From an uncultured Clostridia bacterium (GTDB lineage: Bacteria > Bacillota > Clostridia > Christensenellales > Borkfalkiaceae): a DNA stretch of 6,151 nt. Positions 1 to 5,295 of the stretch are shown here, one piece after another. The notes under the pieces were generated by a model. That model did not search any database. It saw only the letters and a list, made by a program, of their open reading frames with translations, and was not told the origin of the DNA. Position numbers and translations under genes: made by a program. The DNA lies in contig CANRFD010000077.1 in assembly GCA_947629845.1 (NCBI GenBank), positions 1 through 6,151 of the forward strand. Direction: 5' to 3'. Within the stretch, counting starts at the first letter, position 1. Every line of letters begins with the position of its first letter.

Positions 1-1
1 G

Positions 2-349
2 GCGCTCGCCCAGCACATGAAGACCTCTTCGCTGTGCGCGCTCGGGCAGTCGGCGCCCAACCCCGTTCTTTCCACCCTCGCCAAGTTCCGCAACGAATAC
101 GAGGATCACATCTACCACCACCACTGCACGGCAGGCGTCTGCAAGGCGCTTTTGAACTTCTCCATCGACAAGGAGAAGTGCATCGGCTGCGGCATGTGCG
201 CGAAGAACTGCCCCGTCGGCGCCATCACGCGGACGGACTACGTCGCGCCCGGCCACAAGCTGGCGTCCTTTGAGATCGACCCCGCAAAGTGCATCAAGTG
301 CGGCGTATGCCAAGGCAACTGCAAATTCAAGGCAGTCGAGAGAAAGTGA
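2..349 (+). CDS. nuoF: NADH-binding subunit of a NAD(P)-linked [FeFe] hydrogenase (NuoF/HndC/HydB type), C-terminal end only
   Basis: Partial at the 5' side: the frame is open from base 2 and 115 codons remain, so any internal ATG is not a true start. The segment SLCALGQSAPNP is the conserved end of the NuoF family core and carries the last cysteine ligand of its [4Fe-4S] (N3-type) cluster. A C-terminal extension follows with two ferredoxin motifs, CIGCGMCAKNCP and CIKCGVCQGNC, each a C-x2-C-x2-C-x3-C pattern for [4Fe-4S]. This extension is typical of HydB/HndC subunits of soluble hydrogenases and related formate dehydrogenases, not of respiratory complex I NuoF. In the family this subunit binds FMN and NAD(P)H and passes electrons between the nucleotide and the iron-sulfur chain; those FMN and NAD sites lie outside the window. 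The stop is 8 bases before hydA, so the two are co-transcribed and the products almost certainly form one cytoplasmic complex. Confidence 0.93.
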   Translation, partial: ALAQHMKTSSLCALGQSAPNPVLSTLAKFRNEYEDHIYHHHCTAGVCKALLNFSIDKEKCIGCGMCAKNCPVGAITRTDYVAPGHKLASFEIDPAKCIKCGVCQGNCKFKAVERK

Positions 350-357
350 GGTACACC

Positions 358-2073
358 ATGGTCAATCTGAAAATCAATAATATTCCCGTAACCGTGCCCG
401 AAGGCACGACGATCCTCGAGGCGGCGCGCATCGCAGGGATCGAGATCCCCACCCTCTGCTACTTAAAGGACGTGAGCTGCGTCGGCTCCTGCCGCATGTG
501 CCTCGTGGAAGCCACGGGCGCGCGCGGGCTCGTCGCGGCGTGCGTGTATCCCGTCGCCGAGGGCATGGAAGTGCAGACGAACACCGAAAAATGCAGAAAG
601 TCGAGGCAGATGACCCTCGAGCTCATGCTTTCCAAACACAAGAAGGAGTGCCTCGCTTGCGAGAGAGCGGGCAACTGCGAACTGCAGCGCCTCTCCGTCG
701 AGTACGGGTGCGACCCCAACTTCTTCGAGGGCGAACCCATGACGCACGAGATCGACTACTCCGCCCCCTACGTCGTACGCGACAGGGATAAGTGCATCAA
801 CTGCAACCGCTGCGTCGCGGCGTGCCAGAAGCAGGCGGTGGGCGCCATCGGCCCCATCGGCAGAGGCTACGCGGTGCACATCGGCAGCGCATTCGAGATG
901 TCGCTGATGGAATCGGTCTGCGTCGGCTGCGGCCAGTGCATCGTCGCCTGCCCCGTCGGAGCGCTCAAGGAGCGCACCACCGTCGACGAGGTGTGGGCGG
1001 CCATCCGCGATCCGCAGAAGAAGGTCGTGTTCTTCACCGCTCCCTCCGTCCGCGCCACGCTCGGCGAGGCGTTCGGCAACCCCGTGGGCACCAACGTCGA
1101 GGGCAAGATGGTCGCTGCCATCAGGCGGCTCGGCGACGTGGAAGTGTTCAACATGGACGTCACCGCCGACCTTACCATCATGGAGGAGGCGACCGAGCTC
1201 ATCAACCGCATCAAACAGGGCGGCACGATGCCCATGTTCACCTCCTGCTGCCCCGGCTGGGTCAAGTTCGTGGAACAGAAATATCCCGAATTTATCCCCA
1301 ACCTCTCCACCTGCAAGTCCCCGCAGGAGATGTTCGGCGGCCTGTTAAAGACCTATTATTGCGAGAAGAACGGCATCGATCCCAAGGATCTCTATGTCGT
1401 CTCCGTCATTCCCTGCACGGCCAAGAAGTACGAGTGCCATCGCCCCGAGATGAAGGGCGAGGTCGACGCCGCCATCACCACCCGCGAACTCGCGAAGATG
1501 ATCAAGGTCGCCGGCATCCGGTTCAATGAGCTGCCTGAAGAACAGTTCGACGATCCCTTCGCCACCTGCTCGGGCGGCGGTACCATCTTCGGCGCAACGG
1601 GCGGCGTAATGGAAGCGGCGCTCCGCGTGGCGGCGCAGATGCTCGACGGCAGCTTCGAGCTCGTCGACTTCACCAAGGTGCGCGGCACCGCCCCCATCAA
1701 AGAAGCGACGTATAAGGTCGCGGGCGTCACCGTCCGCGTCGCCGTCGCCAGCGGCCTCGGCAATGCCAAGACCATTCTCGAAGGCATCAAGAGCGGCAAA
1801 CGCCACTACGACTTCGTCGAGATCATGGCGTGCCCCGGCGGCTGCGTGAACGGCGGCGGCCAGCCCACCTTGCCGGACAGCATGCGCAACTCCCTGAACC
1901 TGAAAGACCTCCGCGCGAAGGCCCTCTACAAGAGCGACAAGAAGAACACCGTTCGCCGCTCGTCCGAGTCGCCCGTCATCGAGACGATCTATAAGGAATA
2001 CTTCGGGGCGCCCAACAGCCACAAGGCGCACGAGGTGCTGCACACCTCCTACAACCCCGACCCTCGCGTCTGA
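358..2073 (+). CDS. hydA: [FeFe] hydrogenase catalytic subunit, group A, HydA/HndD type
   Basis: A complete 571-aa protein that reversibly interconverts protons and H2. The ATG at 358 is chosen because GAGG (348-351) lies 6 bases upstream and the protein then begins at the usual N-terminus; in-frame codons from 289 overlap the previous gene. Domains in order: a [2Fe-2S] plant-ferredoxin-like domain (Cys34, 45, 48, 62); a His-Cys3 [4Fe-4S] site (His94, Cys98, 101, 107); two [4Fe-4S] ferredoxin motifs (Cys146-156 and Cys188-198); and the H-cluster domain from about 222. H-cluster motifs are TSCCPGW (295-301), IPCTAKKYE (351-359) and MACPGGCVNGGGQP (490-503), giving ligands Cys298, Cys353, Cys492 and Cys496. 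By alignment to Clostridium CpI the proton path is intact: Cys297, Glu277, Glu280, Arg284 and Ser317. The second motif has Ile351 where Met is usual. Cys41 is an extra cysteine. The four accessory clusters and the NuoF-type neighbour indicate an NAD(P)H-linked, probably bifurcating, trimeric or tetrameric enzyme; bifurcation itself is inferred. Confidence 0.97.
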   Translation: MVNLKINNIPVTVPEGTTILEAARIAGIEIPTLCYLKDVSCVGSCRMCLVEATGARGLVAACVYPVAEGMEVQTNTEKCRKSRQMTLELMLSKHKKECLACERAGNCELQRLSVEYGCDPNFFEGEPMTHEIDYSAPYVVRDRDKCINCNRCVAACQKQAVGAIGPIGRGYAVHIGSAFEMSLMESVCVGCGQCIVACPVGALKERTTVDEVWAAIRDPQKKVVFFTAPSVRATLGEAFGNPVGTNVEGKMVAAIRRLGDVEVFNMDVTADLTIMEEATELINRIKQGGTMPMFTSCCPGWVKFVEQKYPEFIPNLSTCKSPQEMFGGLLKTYYCEKNGIDPKDLYVVSVIPCTAKKYECHRPEMKGEVDAAITTRELAKMIKVAGIRFNELPEEQFDDPFATCSGGGTIFGATGGVMEAALRVAAQMLDGSFELVDFTKVRGTAPIKEATYKVAGVTVRVAVASGLGNAKTILEGIKSGKRHYDFVEIMACPGGCVNGGGQPTLPDSMRNSLNLKDLRAKALYKSDKKNTVRRSSESPVIETIYKEYFGAPNSHKAHEVLHTSYNPDPRV

Positions 2074-2145
2074 CCCGCCGAGACCTCTCGGGTCTGCCCC
2101 GCCACGGCCTCTCGGTTTTTCCCCGCCGAGACCTGTCGAGGTTTG
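2074..2145 (+). repeat. Three 24-bp tandem repeats directly after hydA
   Basis: Three 24-base units run without gaps at 2074-2097, 2098-2121 and 2122-2145, starting on the first base after the hydA stop. All begin CCCGCC, and share a GAGACCTCTCGG-like centre; the middle and third units have several substitutions. The units probably fall in the hydA 3' untranslated region, between the stop and the terminator. No function is evident. Confidence 0.8.
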
Positions 2146-2158
2146 ACTACCAAAATCC

Positions 2159-2187
2159 AAAAACCGCCCTTCACGGGCGGTTTTTCC
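2159..2187 (+). terminator. Intrinsic terminator of the hydrogenase operon
   Basis: The stem CCGCCC (2164-2169) and GGGCGG (2175-2180) closes a 5-base loop, is preceded by five A and followed by five T (2181-2185). The A/T flanks extend the stem and make it usable from either strand. It lies 86 bases after hydA and is the evident end of that operon. Confidence 0.9.
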
Positions 2188-2206
2188 TTGCCTCGAAAAA
2201 TAACAC

Positions 2207-2246
2207 CGTTATTATAACATACGTTATATAACATTCGTTATACTAA
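2207..2246. repeat. AT-rich CGTTAT direct repeats with a palindrome
   Basis: CGTTAT occurs at 2207, 2222 and 2236, spaced 15 and 14 bases, each followed by TATAAC- or TATACT-like sequence. The middle copy contains the perfect palindrome GTTATATAAC (2223-2232). The block is strikingly AT-rich in a GC-rich neighbourhood. It could be a set of protein-binding boxes or a simple-sequence remnant; no adjacent gene reads away from it and I find no convincing promoter here. Confidence 0.55.
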
Positions 2247-2313
2247 TTTCCGCCCTTTCGCCCCACTTTGCAACCTCCCCGACCCCCTTTTATTCCCGCC
2301 CGTCCCAGCTCGT

Positions 2314-2395
2314 AAGTTCTCCCCTTTTGCAAAGGGCGCCGCAGGCGTGCCTTGTGCTGAAGCTCCGTCGCAGGCGGTGATGGGGATTGAGCCAT
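2314..2395. repeat. Repeat-like intergenic segment with a CCCTTT/AAAGGG hairpin
   Basis: Non-coding segment downstream of hydA. It contains the hairpin CCCTTT-TGC-AAAGGG (2322-2336). The following bases, ending in GGTGATGGGGATT, resemble from memory a dispersed intergenic repeat of gut Clostridia. I cannot confirm copy number from one window. The stretch 2250-2313 before it shows nothing I can name. Confidence 0.35.
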
Positions 2396-2428
2396 AATCA
2401 CGTCATCCTGCTCCGCGCCCCTGTCTTG

Positions 2429-2448
2429 GCTCCCCCTCGAGGGGGAGC
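2429..2448. repeat. Perfect 20-bp palindrome (intergenic repeat)
   Basis: GCTCCCCC-TCGA-GGGGGAGC is identical to its own reverse complement over 20 bases. The downstream bases to about 2478, ending GAGACTGAAGGGG, look like the tail of the same dispersed element. There is no T-run on either side, so it is not a normal intrinsic terminator. It is part of the repeat cluster between the two convergent genes. Confidence 0.6.
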
Positions 2449-2483
2449 TGTCGAGGCCTTAGCCGAGACTGAAGGGGTGTCAT

Positions 2484-2614
2484 ATAAATCACGTCATGTT
2501 GCCCCGCGCGCACTATCCGGCTACTAAGCGCGGCACGCCCCGCGCGCACTATTCGTCTACTAAGCGCGGCACGAGGAGCAAAGCGACGAAGTAGCCCCCC
2601 ACAGGGCGAAGTAG
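2484..2614. repeat. GC-rich repeat element, copy A, with a tandem 36-bp duplication
   Basis: After the lead-in ATAAATCACGTCATGTTG, a 36-bp unit occurs twice head to tail at 2501-2536 and 2537-2572, differing at only two positions. Each unit begins GCCCCGCGCGCAC and ends AAGCGCGGCAC; CCGCGC and GCGCGG can pair, so each unit folds into a hairpin. Then comes AGGAGCAAAGCGACGAAG (2574-2591) and CCCCACAGGGCGAAGTAG (2597-2614). The same modules recur at 2692-2763 and, inverted, at 2819-2911. No long reading frame in it is credible. Confidence 0.75.
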
Positions 2615-2624
2615 ACATCTCTAC

Positions 2625-2670
2625 CTTATTTGAGATTTCTCGACTCCGCTTCACTCCGCTCGAAATGACA
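2625..2670. repeat. Short repeat with an internal 10-bp duplication
   Basis: The motif ACTCCGCTTC/ACTCCGCTCG is a direct repeat at 2643-2662, between TTTCTCG and CGAAATGACA, giving an imperfect palindrome. The form TTTCTCGACT...TCGAAATGACA resembles, from memory, a dispersed intergenic element of gut Clostridia. It sits between copies A and B of the 36-bp element. Confidence 0.45.
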
Positions 2671-2691
2671 TTTTCCCACCCCGCCATACAA

Positions 2692-2763
2692 ATTACGTCA
2701 TGTTGCCCCGCGCGCACCATTCGTCTACTAAGCGCGGCACGAGCCCCACAGGGGGCGAAGTAG
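2692..2763. repeat. GC-rich repeat element, copy B
   Basis: This repeats copy A: the ATTACGTCATGTTG lead-in, one 36-bp unit (2705-2740) that differs from the 2537-2572 unit at one position, and the CCCCACAGGGGGCGAAGTAG tail (2744-2763). The AGGAGCAAAGCGACGAAG module of copy A is missing. Near identity over more than 50 bases to copy A points to recent duplication or an active dispersed repeat. Confidence 0.75.
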
Positions 2764-2764
2764 C

Positions 2765-2791
2765 CGCCCGCCGCTGTCCTTGCGGCGGGCG
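2765..2791. repeat. Perfect 10-bp-stem hairpin
   Basis: CGCCCGCCGC (2765-2774) and GCGGCGGGCG (2782-2791) are perfectly complementary around the 7-base loop TGTCCTT. No T-run follows. It belongs to the repeat cluster and adjoins copy B. Confidence 0.6.
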
Positions 2792-2818
2792 TGTCGAAAC
2801 ATATCCTTATTATAATGC

Positions 2819-2911
2819 GGTCATCCCTCGACTACGCTACTTCGTCGCTACGCTCCTAGTGCCGCGCTTCGACGACATAATACGTGCGCACGGGGCAGGG
2901 TGACGTATTTA
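2819..2911 (-). repeat. GC-rich repeat element, copy C, inverted
   Basis: Read on the minus strand this begins ATAAATACGTCACCCTG, continues with GCCCCGTGCGCAC, ends its core with AAGCGCGGCAC (2859-2896), and then carries AGGAGCGTAGCGACGAAG, the module seen in copy A. It is the inverted and more diverged counterpart of copy A. Together, 2484-2505 and 2891-2911 form an imperfect terminal inverted repeat around a 428-bp block. Confidence 0.7.
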
Positions 2912-3130
2912 TACTGCGGGTCTGAATATCCTGCTCCGCCCACAGTGTCCTCATCTCGACGTTCCGCAGGAACGGAGGAGATCTTCCCATGTGCCGCCCG
3001 TCTCTTGCCCCCCCTCCGCGGGAGGGGTGGAGCGGCGCACCATGCTTAACAGCCCTGTGGGCTGTAAGCGCGCTGCGACAGGAGGCGTGGCCTCGCCGAA
3101 TGGGATTACGGCGGTACCTGCCGCCGCAAT
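2912..3130. repeat. Non-coding run of four short hairpins
   Basis: The stretch before the end of the reverse-strand gene holds consecutive stem-loops: CGTTCC-GCA-GGAACG (2960-2974); CCCCTCC-GCG-GGAGGGG (3011-3027); ACAGCCC-TGT-GGGCTGT (3049-3065); and CGGCGG-TACCTG-CCGCCG (3109-3126). None has a T-run, so none is a standard terminator. Short open frames across this area are GC-rich by-products of the repeats. I see no gene here. Confidence 0.5.
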
Positions 3131-3182
3131 CAGGGGGTGGAGGCATCACATGTTTTGCGATATTCCGTCGGTTCGGAAAAGT

Positions 3183-4571
3183 TCAATTGATATGATAGAC
3201 CTCTTTCATCTGCCGATCCATATCTTCTGCGAGCCGCGCGCTTGATTTGTCGATGCTCGAGAGCAGCGCGTTTGCCATTCTCTGGTTGTTGACCTGCGCG
3301 GCGCCGTACTCGTTGATCGCCGCAGTCTGTTGGCTGACGGCGGCCTGTATCGCCTGCCCCTGCGCCTGTATCTGCGCGGAGAGCAGGGAGAAGGACTGCG
3401 CCAACGCCCCGCCCAGCGCCTCCATGGATTGGCGGATGGTCTTGCCGATCTCGGCGGACGCCATGTTGATCGCTTCGACGATCTGATTGGTTTGAAGCTG
3501 CCTGTCCACGAGCTGCAGCGCCTCTTTCAAATCGTCCGCGCGCCCCGTTTCGAAATAGTAAATGAGCAGATCGACGTTTTTCCAATCGCGGAAATCGATG
3601 ATTTTATAGGCCGCCCTCGCCGCTTCCACAAGCTGACGGGAACCTTCCAGCCGCTCCTGCCTCTCCCTTTCCAGATCGTCCTTTTCCTCCTGCGACATAA
3701 ACTTGGTAATGGCTGATACGGTTTTCGCATAAAAACCTGACGTGTCCAATTTGGAAAGGTACAGCTTTAAGCTGATATAATCTGATTGAAATTCTTTCAG
3801 TGCTTCGATATCTCTCGATTCCAAATAATACACTCGCTCGGGGAAATCCCAAGGAGAGAGGAACGTACAATGGACGCAAAATAAATGTTCGTAATCATAT
3901 CGAGCTTTCCCCTTGACTTGCGTCTCTTTTTCGACCTGTTCGATGTGCGCCCTATCAGCATTGATACTACGTTCAAGTCTTTCTAATTCCGCTTCCAAAG
4001 ACTTTATCTCTCTCTTCTTTTTAAGCCCTTGAAAAAATCCGACCTTTGTATTCCTTAAATTACCAATGCGTTGTTGTAATTTTTCTTTATTCTTCTCTTT
4101 TTCTTCTATTAGTTTCCGGTCTTTCTCAATAATCGTGGGAACATAATATTTTTGCCATTTGCCCATATATTGCTTAAAAGCAAAATCAAAAGCTGCTTCC
4201 AATTTTTGTTTGAAATACTCATTACCATAAATCTTGATAAAAACCGACTCCGCGCATTCGATATCATCTATATTTTTGGAAATCATCGCCATCGCGCTAC
4301 GGATCGCATATAATTCGCCCAAAACATCCCCATGGGGCACATTTGCGGGAACATTTTTCTCCGACAATACAACGGCGTTTTCAATCGGCGGCTCTTCCGT
4401 CGTGATTTTGCCATTATCGATATGAAAAAACTTAATGGACGGACTGCCGCATTTATAGCAATGACAATAATACCCCTGTTGGTTTATTATCCCCATATGC
4501 CCATTCCATACCATCGTACATTTTCTGCAGCGATAGCAATACATGATCGTCTTGTTTTCGTTTTCGTTCAT
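3183..4571 (-). CDS. Zinc-ribbon-like, coiled-coil protein of unknown function
   Basis: A 462-aa protein I cannot assign to a named family. The ATG at 4571 is chosen because AGGAG (4579-4583) is 7 bases upstream; an earlier in-frame ATG (4724) would run through the structured leader and has no ribosome site. Residues 12-41 hold CYRCRKC and CHCYKCG, six cysteines fitting a zinc ribbon or rubredoxin-like knuckle. Residues about 147-220 are charged and heptad-like (EKEKNKEKLQQR, LEAELERLERS), a probable coiled coil. A further CVHC pair lies at 232-235. Residues 290-325 are another charged helix. Residues 326-365 (IIDFRDWKNVDLLIYYFETG, DDLKEALQLVDRQ) look like the conserved core. Residues 366-455 are Ala/Gln/Ser-rich amphipathic helix, like the tail of a filament-forming or signalling coiled coil. 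No signal peptide or membrane segment is seen, so it is probably cytoplasmic. Base composition shifts: 33% GC at 4021-4080 against 72% at 3361-3420. The gene stands alone and converges on hydA. Confidence 0.85.
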   Translation of the reverse strand: MNENENKTIMYCYRCRKCTMVWNGHMGIINQQGYYCHCYKCGSPSIKFFHIDNGKITTEEPPIENAVVLSEKNVPANVPHGDVLGELYAIRSAMAMISKNIDDIECAESVFIKIYGNEYFKQKLEAAFDFAFKQYMGKWQKYYVPTIIEKDRKLIEEKEKNKEKLQQRIGNLRNTKVGFFQGLKKKREIKSLEAELERLERSINADRAHIEQVEKETQVKGKARYDYEHLFCVHCTFLSPWDFPERVYYLESRDIEALKEFQSDYISLKLYLSKLDTSGFYAKTVSAITKFMSQEEKDDLERERQERLEGSRQLVEAARAAYKIIDFRDWKNVDLLIYYFETGRADDLKEALQLVDRQLQTNQIVEAINMASAEIGKTIRQSMEALGGALAQSFSLLSAQIQAQGQAIQAAVSQQTAAINEYGAAQVNNQRMANALLSSIDKSSARLAEDMDRQMKEVYHIN

Positions 4572-4578
4572 CTTTTTT

Positions 4579-4584
4579 CTCCTT
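4579..4584 (-). promoter_or_regulatory. Ribosome binding site AAGGAG that fixes the start at 4571
   Basis: The minus-strand sequence AAGGAG sits 7 bases before ATG, the strongest Shine-Dalgarno in the window. UCCUU at 4612-4608 could pair with AAGGA (4584-4580), supported by UUUUUUG pairing with CAAAAAA just inside, so this site could be masked in one RNA fold. Confidence 0.8.
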
Positions 4585-4600
4585 TTGTTTTTTTGCGGGC

Positions 4601-4633
4601 AAAAAATAAGGACGCTCCACAAAGGGAACGCCC
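4601..4633 (-). terminator. Intrinsic terminator inside the leader of the coiled-coil gene
   Basis: On the minus strand GGGCGUUCC (4633-4625) pairs over all nine positions with GGAGCGUCC (4618-4610) around the loop CUUUGU, then UUAUUUUUU (4609-4601) follows. Two of the nine pairs are G-U, so they are mismatches in plus-strand RNA: the hairpin is built for this gene's transcript. It lies between promoter and start codon, 17 bases before the ribosome site, which is the layout of transcription attenuation. Confidence 0.75.
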
Positions 4634-4759
4634 GCATGGAGTATCCCGATGTGTTGCGCCACAATAGTTTTTCCTTATAATTGATAGATGGAAAATAGGA
4701 TACAACTATGCCTGTTGTAACCATCTATCAAATAAATTATTCTATTGTGGCGCAAATTC

Positions 4760-4788
4760 AGTATACCATGCCCGCACGGAAATTGCAA
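4760..4788 (-). promoter_or_regulatory. Sigma-70 type promoter of the coiled-coil gene
   Basis: Minus-strand TTGCAA (4788-4783), a 17-base spacer, and TATACT (4765-4760). Transcription should begin near 4753, exactly at the base of the nested leader hairpin. Confidence 0.65.
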
Positions 4789-4859
4789 GAAATTTATAAA
4801 ATTTTCGGCAAAAACATGCCCCCGCCGTTTTCCTTCCCGCCCACAAAAACGAATGTGCT

Positions 4860-4907
4860 CCTCCCCCTGCCCTCCCCGCGGCTGCGCCGCGGGGAGGCAG
4901 GGGGAGG
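4860..4907. repeat. Very large GC-rich hairpin (22-bp stem, 3-base loop)
   Basis: The left arm 4860-4882 and right arm 4886-4907 pair over 22 bp with one bulged C around the loop TGC. Arms begin CCTCCCCCTGC and end GCAGGGGGAGG. It lies 49 bases downstream of the TIGR04076-type gene and could protect or end that transcript, but no clean T-run follows on the minus strand. It resembles the CTCCCC-type palindromes of the middle cluster. The flanking bases 4789-4859 hold no gene. Confidence 0.65.
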
Positions 4908-4956
4908 GGCGCCTATACTATCACCGTCCGCGCGGAACGCACGGGCTGCAACACAA

Positions 4957-5256
4957 CTATTTTGTGACTTCCAAATAAAAGCTTACGGGGCGGAAGCCGT
5001 CGTTGCAGGAGATCATCGCCGAATGCGCGTCCTTCATCCAACCGCCGTAAAAGTTGCCGCCGCCCGCCGCGAGCTCCCTTACAAACCTCGCCATGCTCTC
5101 CCATGCGCCGTCGCAGAGGCCTTGGGGCTTTTCGCCGTTCTCCGAGAGGAACACCTGCCCGACGGCAACATTGCAGGCGTCCTGAATGGGGTTCTCGTAC
5201 CGGGCCATGAGCTCGGGATATTCGCTCCGTTTTACCGCCGTGATCTTCACTTTCAT
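4957..5256 (-). CDS. TIGR04076 family protein, function unknown
   Basis: A 99-aa protein. The N-terminus MKVKITAVKR and the C-terminal block with CDGAW (48-52), GWMKD (72-76) and SCNDGFRPVSFYLE (83-96) match my memory of the TIGR04076 family, small Clostridial and archaeal proteins with no established role. It has three cysteines (28, 48 and 84), the latter two in the conserved blocks. No signal peptide or membrane helix is seen. The ATG at 5256 is preferred over an upstream in-frame ATG at 5319, which would lie upstream of the promoter and add 21 residues unlike the family. No Shine-Dalgarno precedes it: the -10 box ends only 6 bases before the ATG, so the mRNA is probably leaderless. It is divergent from the DMT permease; co-regulation is possible but a shared pathway cannot be inferred. 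Confidence 0.85.
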   Translation of the reverse strand: MKVKITAVKRSEYPELMARYENPIQDACNVAVGQVFLSENGEKPQGLCDGAWESMARFVRELAAGGGNFYGGWMKDAHSAMISCNDGFRPVSFYLEVTK

Positions 5257-5262
5257 GCCGCA

Positions 5263-5291
5263 ATTATAGCACAAAACCGCAAACAGGTCAA
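5263..5291 (-). promoter_or_regulatory. Promoter of the TIGR04076-type gene
   Basis: Minus-strand TTGACC (5291-5286), a 17-base spacer, and consensus TATAAT (5268-5263). TG one base before the -10 gives an extended -10 (TGCTATAAT). The expected transcription start is at or next to the ATG at 5256. Confidence 0.85.
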
Positions 5292-5295
5292 CCGT

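Larger units (their letters stand above)
4572..4753 (-). ncRNA. Structured 5' leader RNA with a three-level nested hairpin (candidate cis-regulatory element)
   Basis: The predicted transcript starts near 4753 and reaches the start codon about 180 bases later. It opens with nested inverted repeats: TTGCGCCACAATAG (4755-4742) pairs with 4667-4654 over 14 bp; inside it TTGATAGATGG (4731-4721) pairs with 4691-4681 over 11 bp; inside that TACAAC (4719-4714) pairs with GUUGUA (4706-4701) around AGGCAUA. GUAUCC (4703-4698) can also pair with GGAUAC (4646-4641) just beyond the hairpin, a possible pseudoknot or alternative fold. A terminator (4633-4601) and the ribosome site follow. I recognise no known riboswitch or T-box motif. 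The nested hairpin could instead be an inserted palindromic repeat; the terminator makes regulation the better reading. Confidence 0.5.

Noticed and set aside
1345..2160. 271-codon open frame on the minus strand opposite hydA
   Set aside because: It is a by-product of GC-rich codon use in hydA, with low-complexity Ala/Gly/Asp-rich translation and no start signals.
2484..2763. CRISPR array from the 36-bp repeats
   Set aside because: Two copies are directly adjacent with no spacer, the third is 130 bases away, one is inverted, and no cas gene is present.
3163..3178. TTCCG/CGGAA hairpin as terminator of the coiled-coil gene
   Set aside because: The stem is only 5 bp and no T-run follows on the minus strand.
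2700..3245. Short open frames across the repeat cluster
   Set aside because: They are made of repeat modules, lack ribosome sites and give Arg/Pro/Ala-rich peptides.
4572..4724. N-terminal extension of the coiled-coil protein (in-frame ATG at 4724)
   Set aside because: No ribosome site before 4724; the extension reads through the nested hairpin and terminator, whereas AAGGAG sits 7 bases before 4571.
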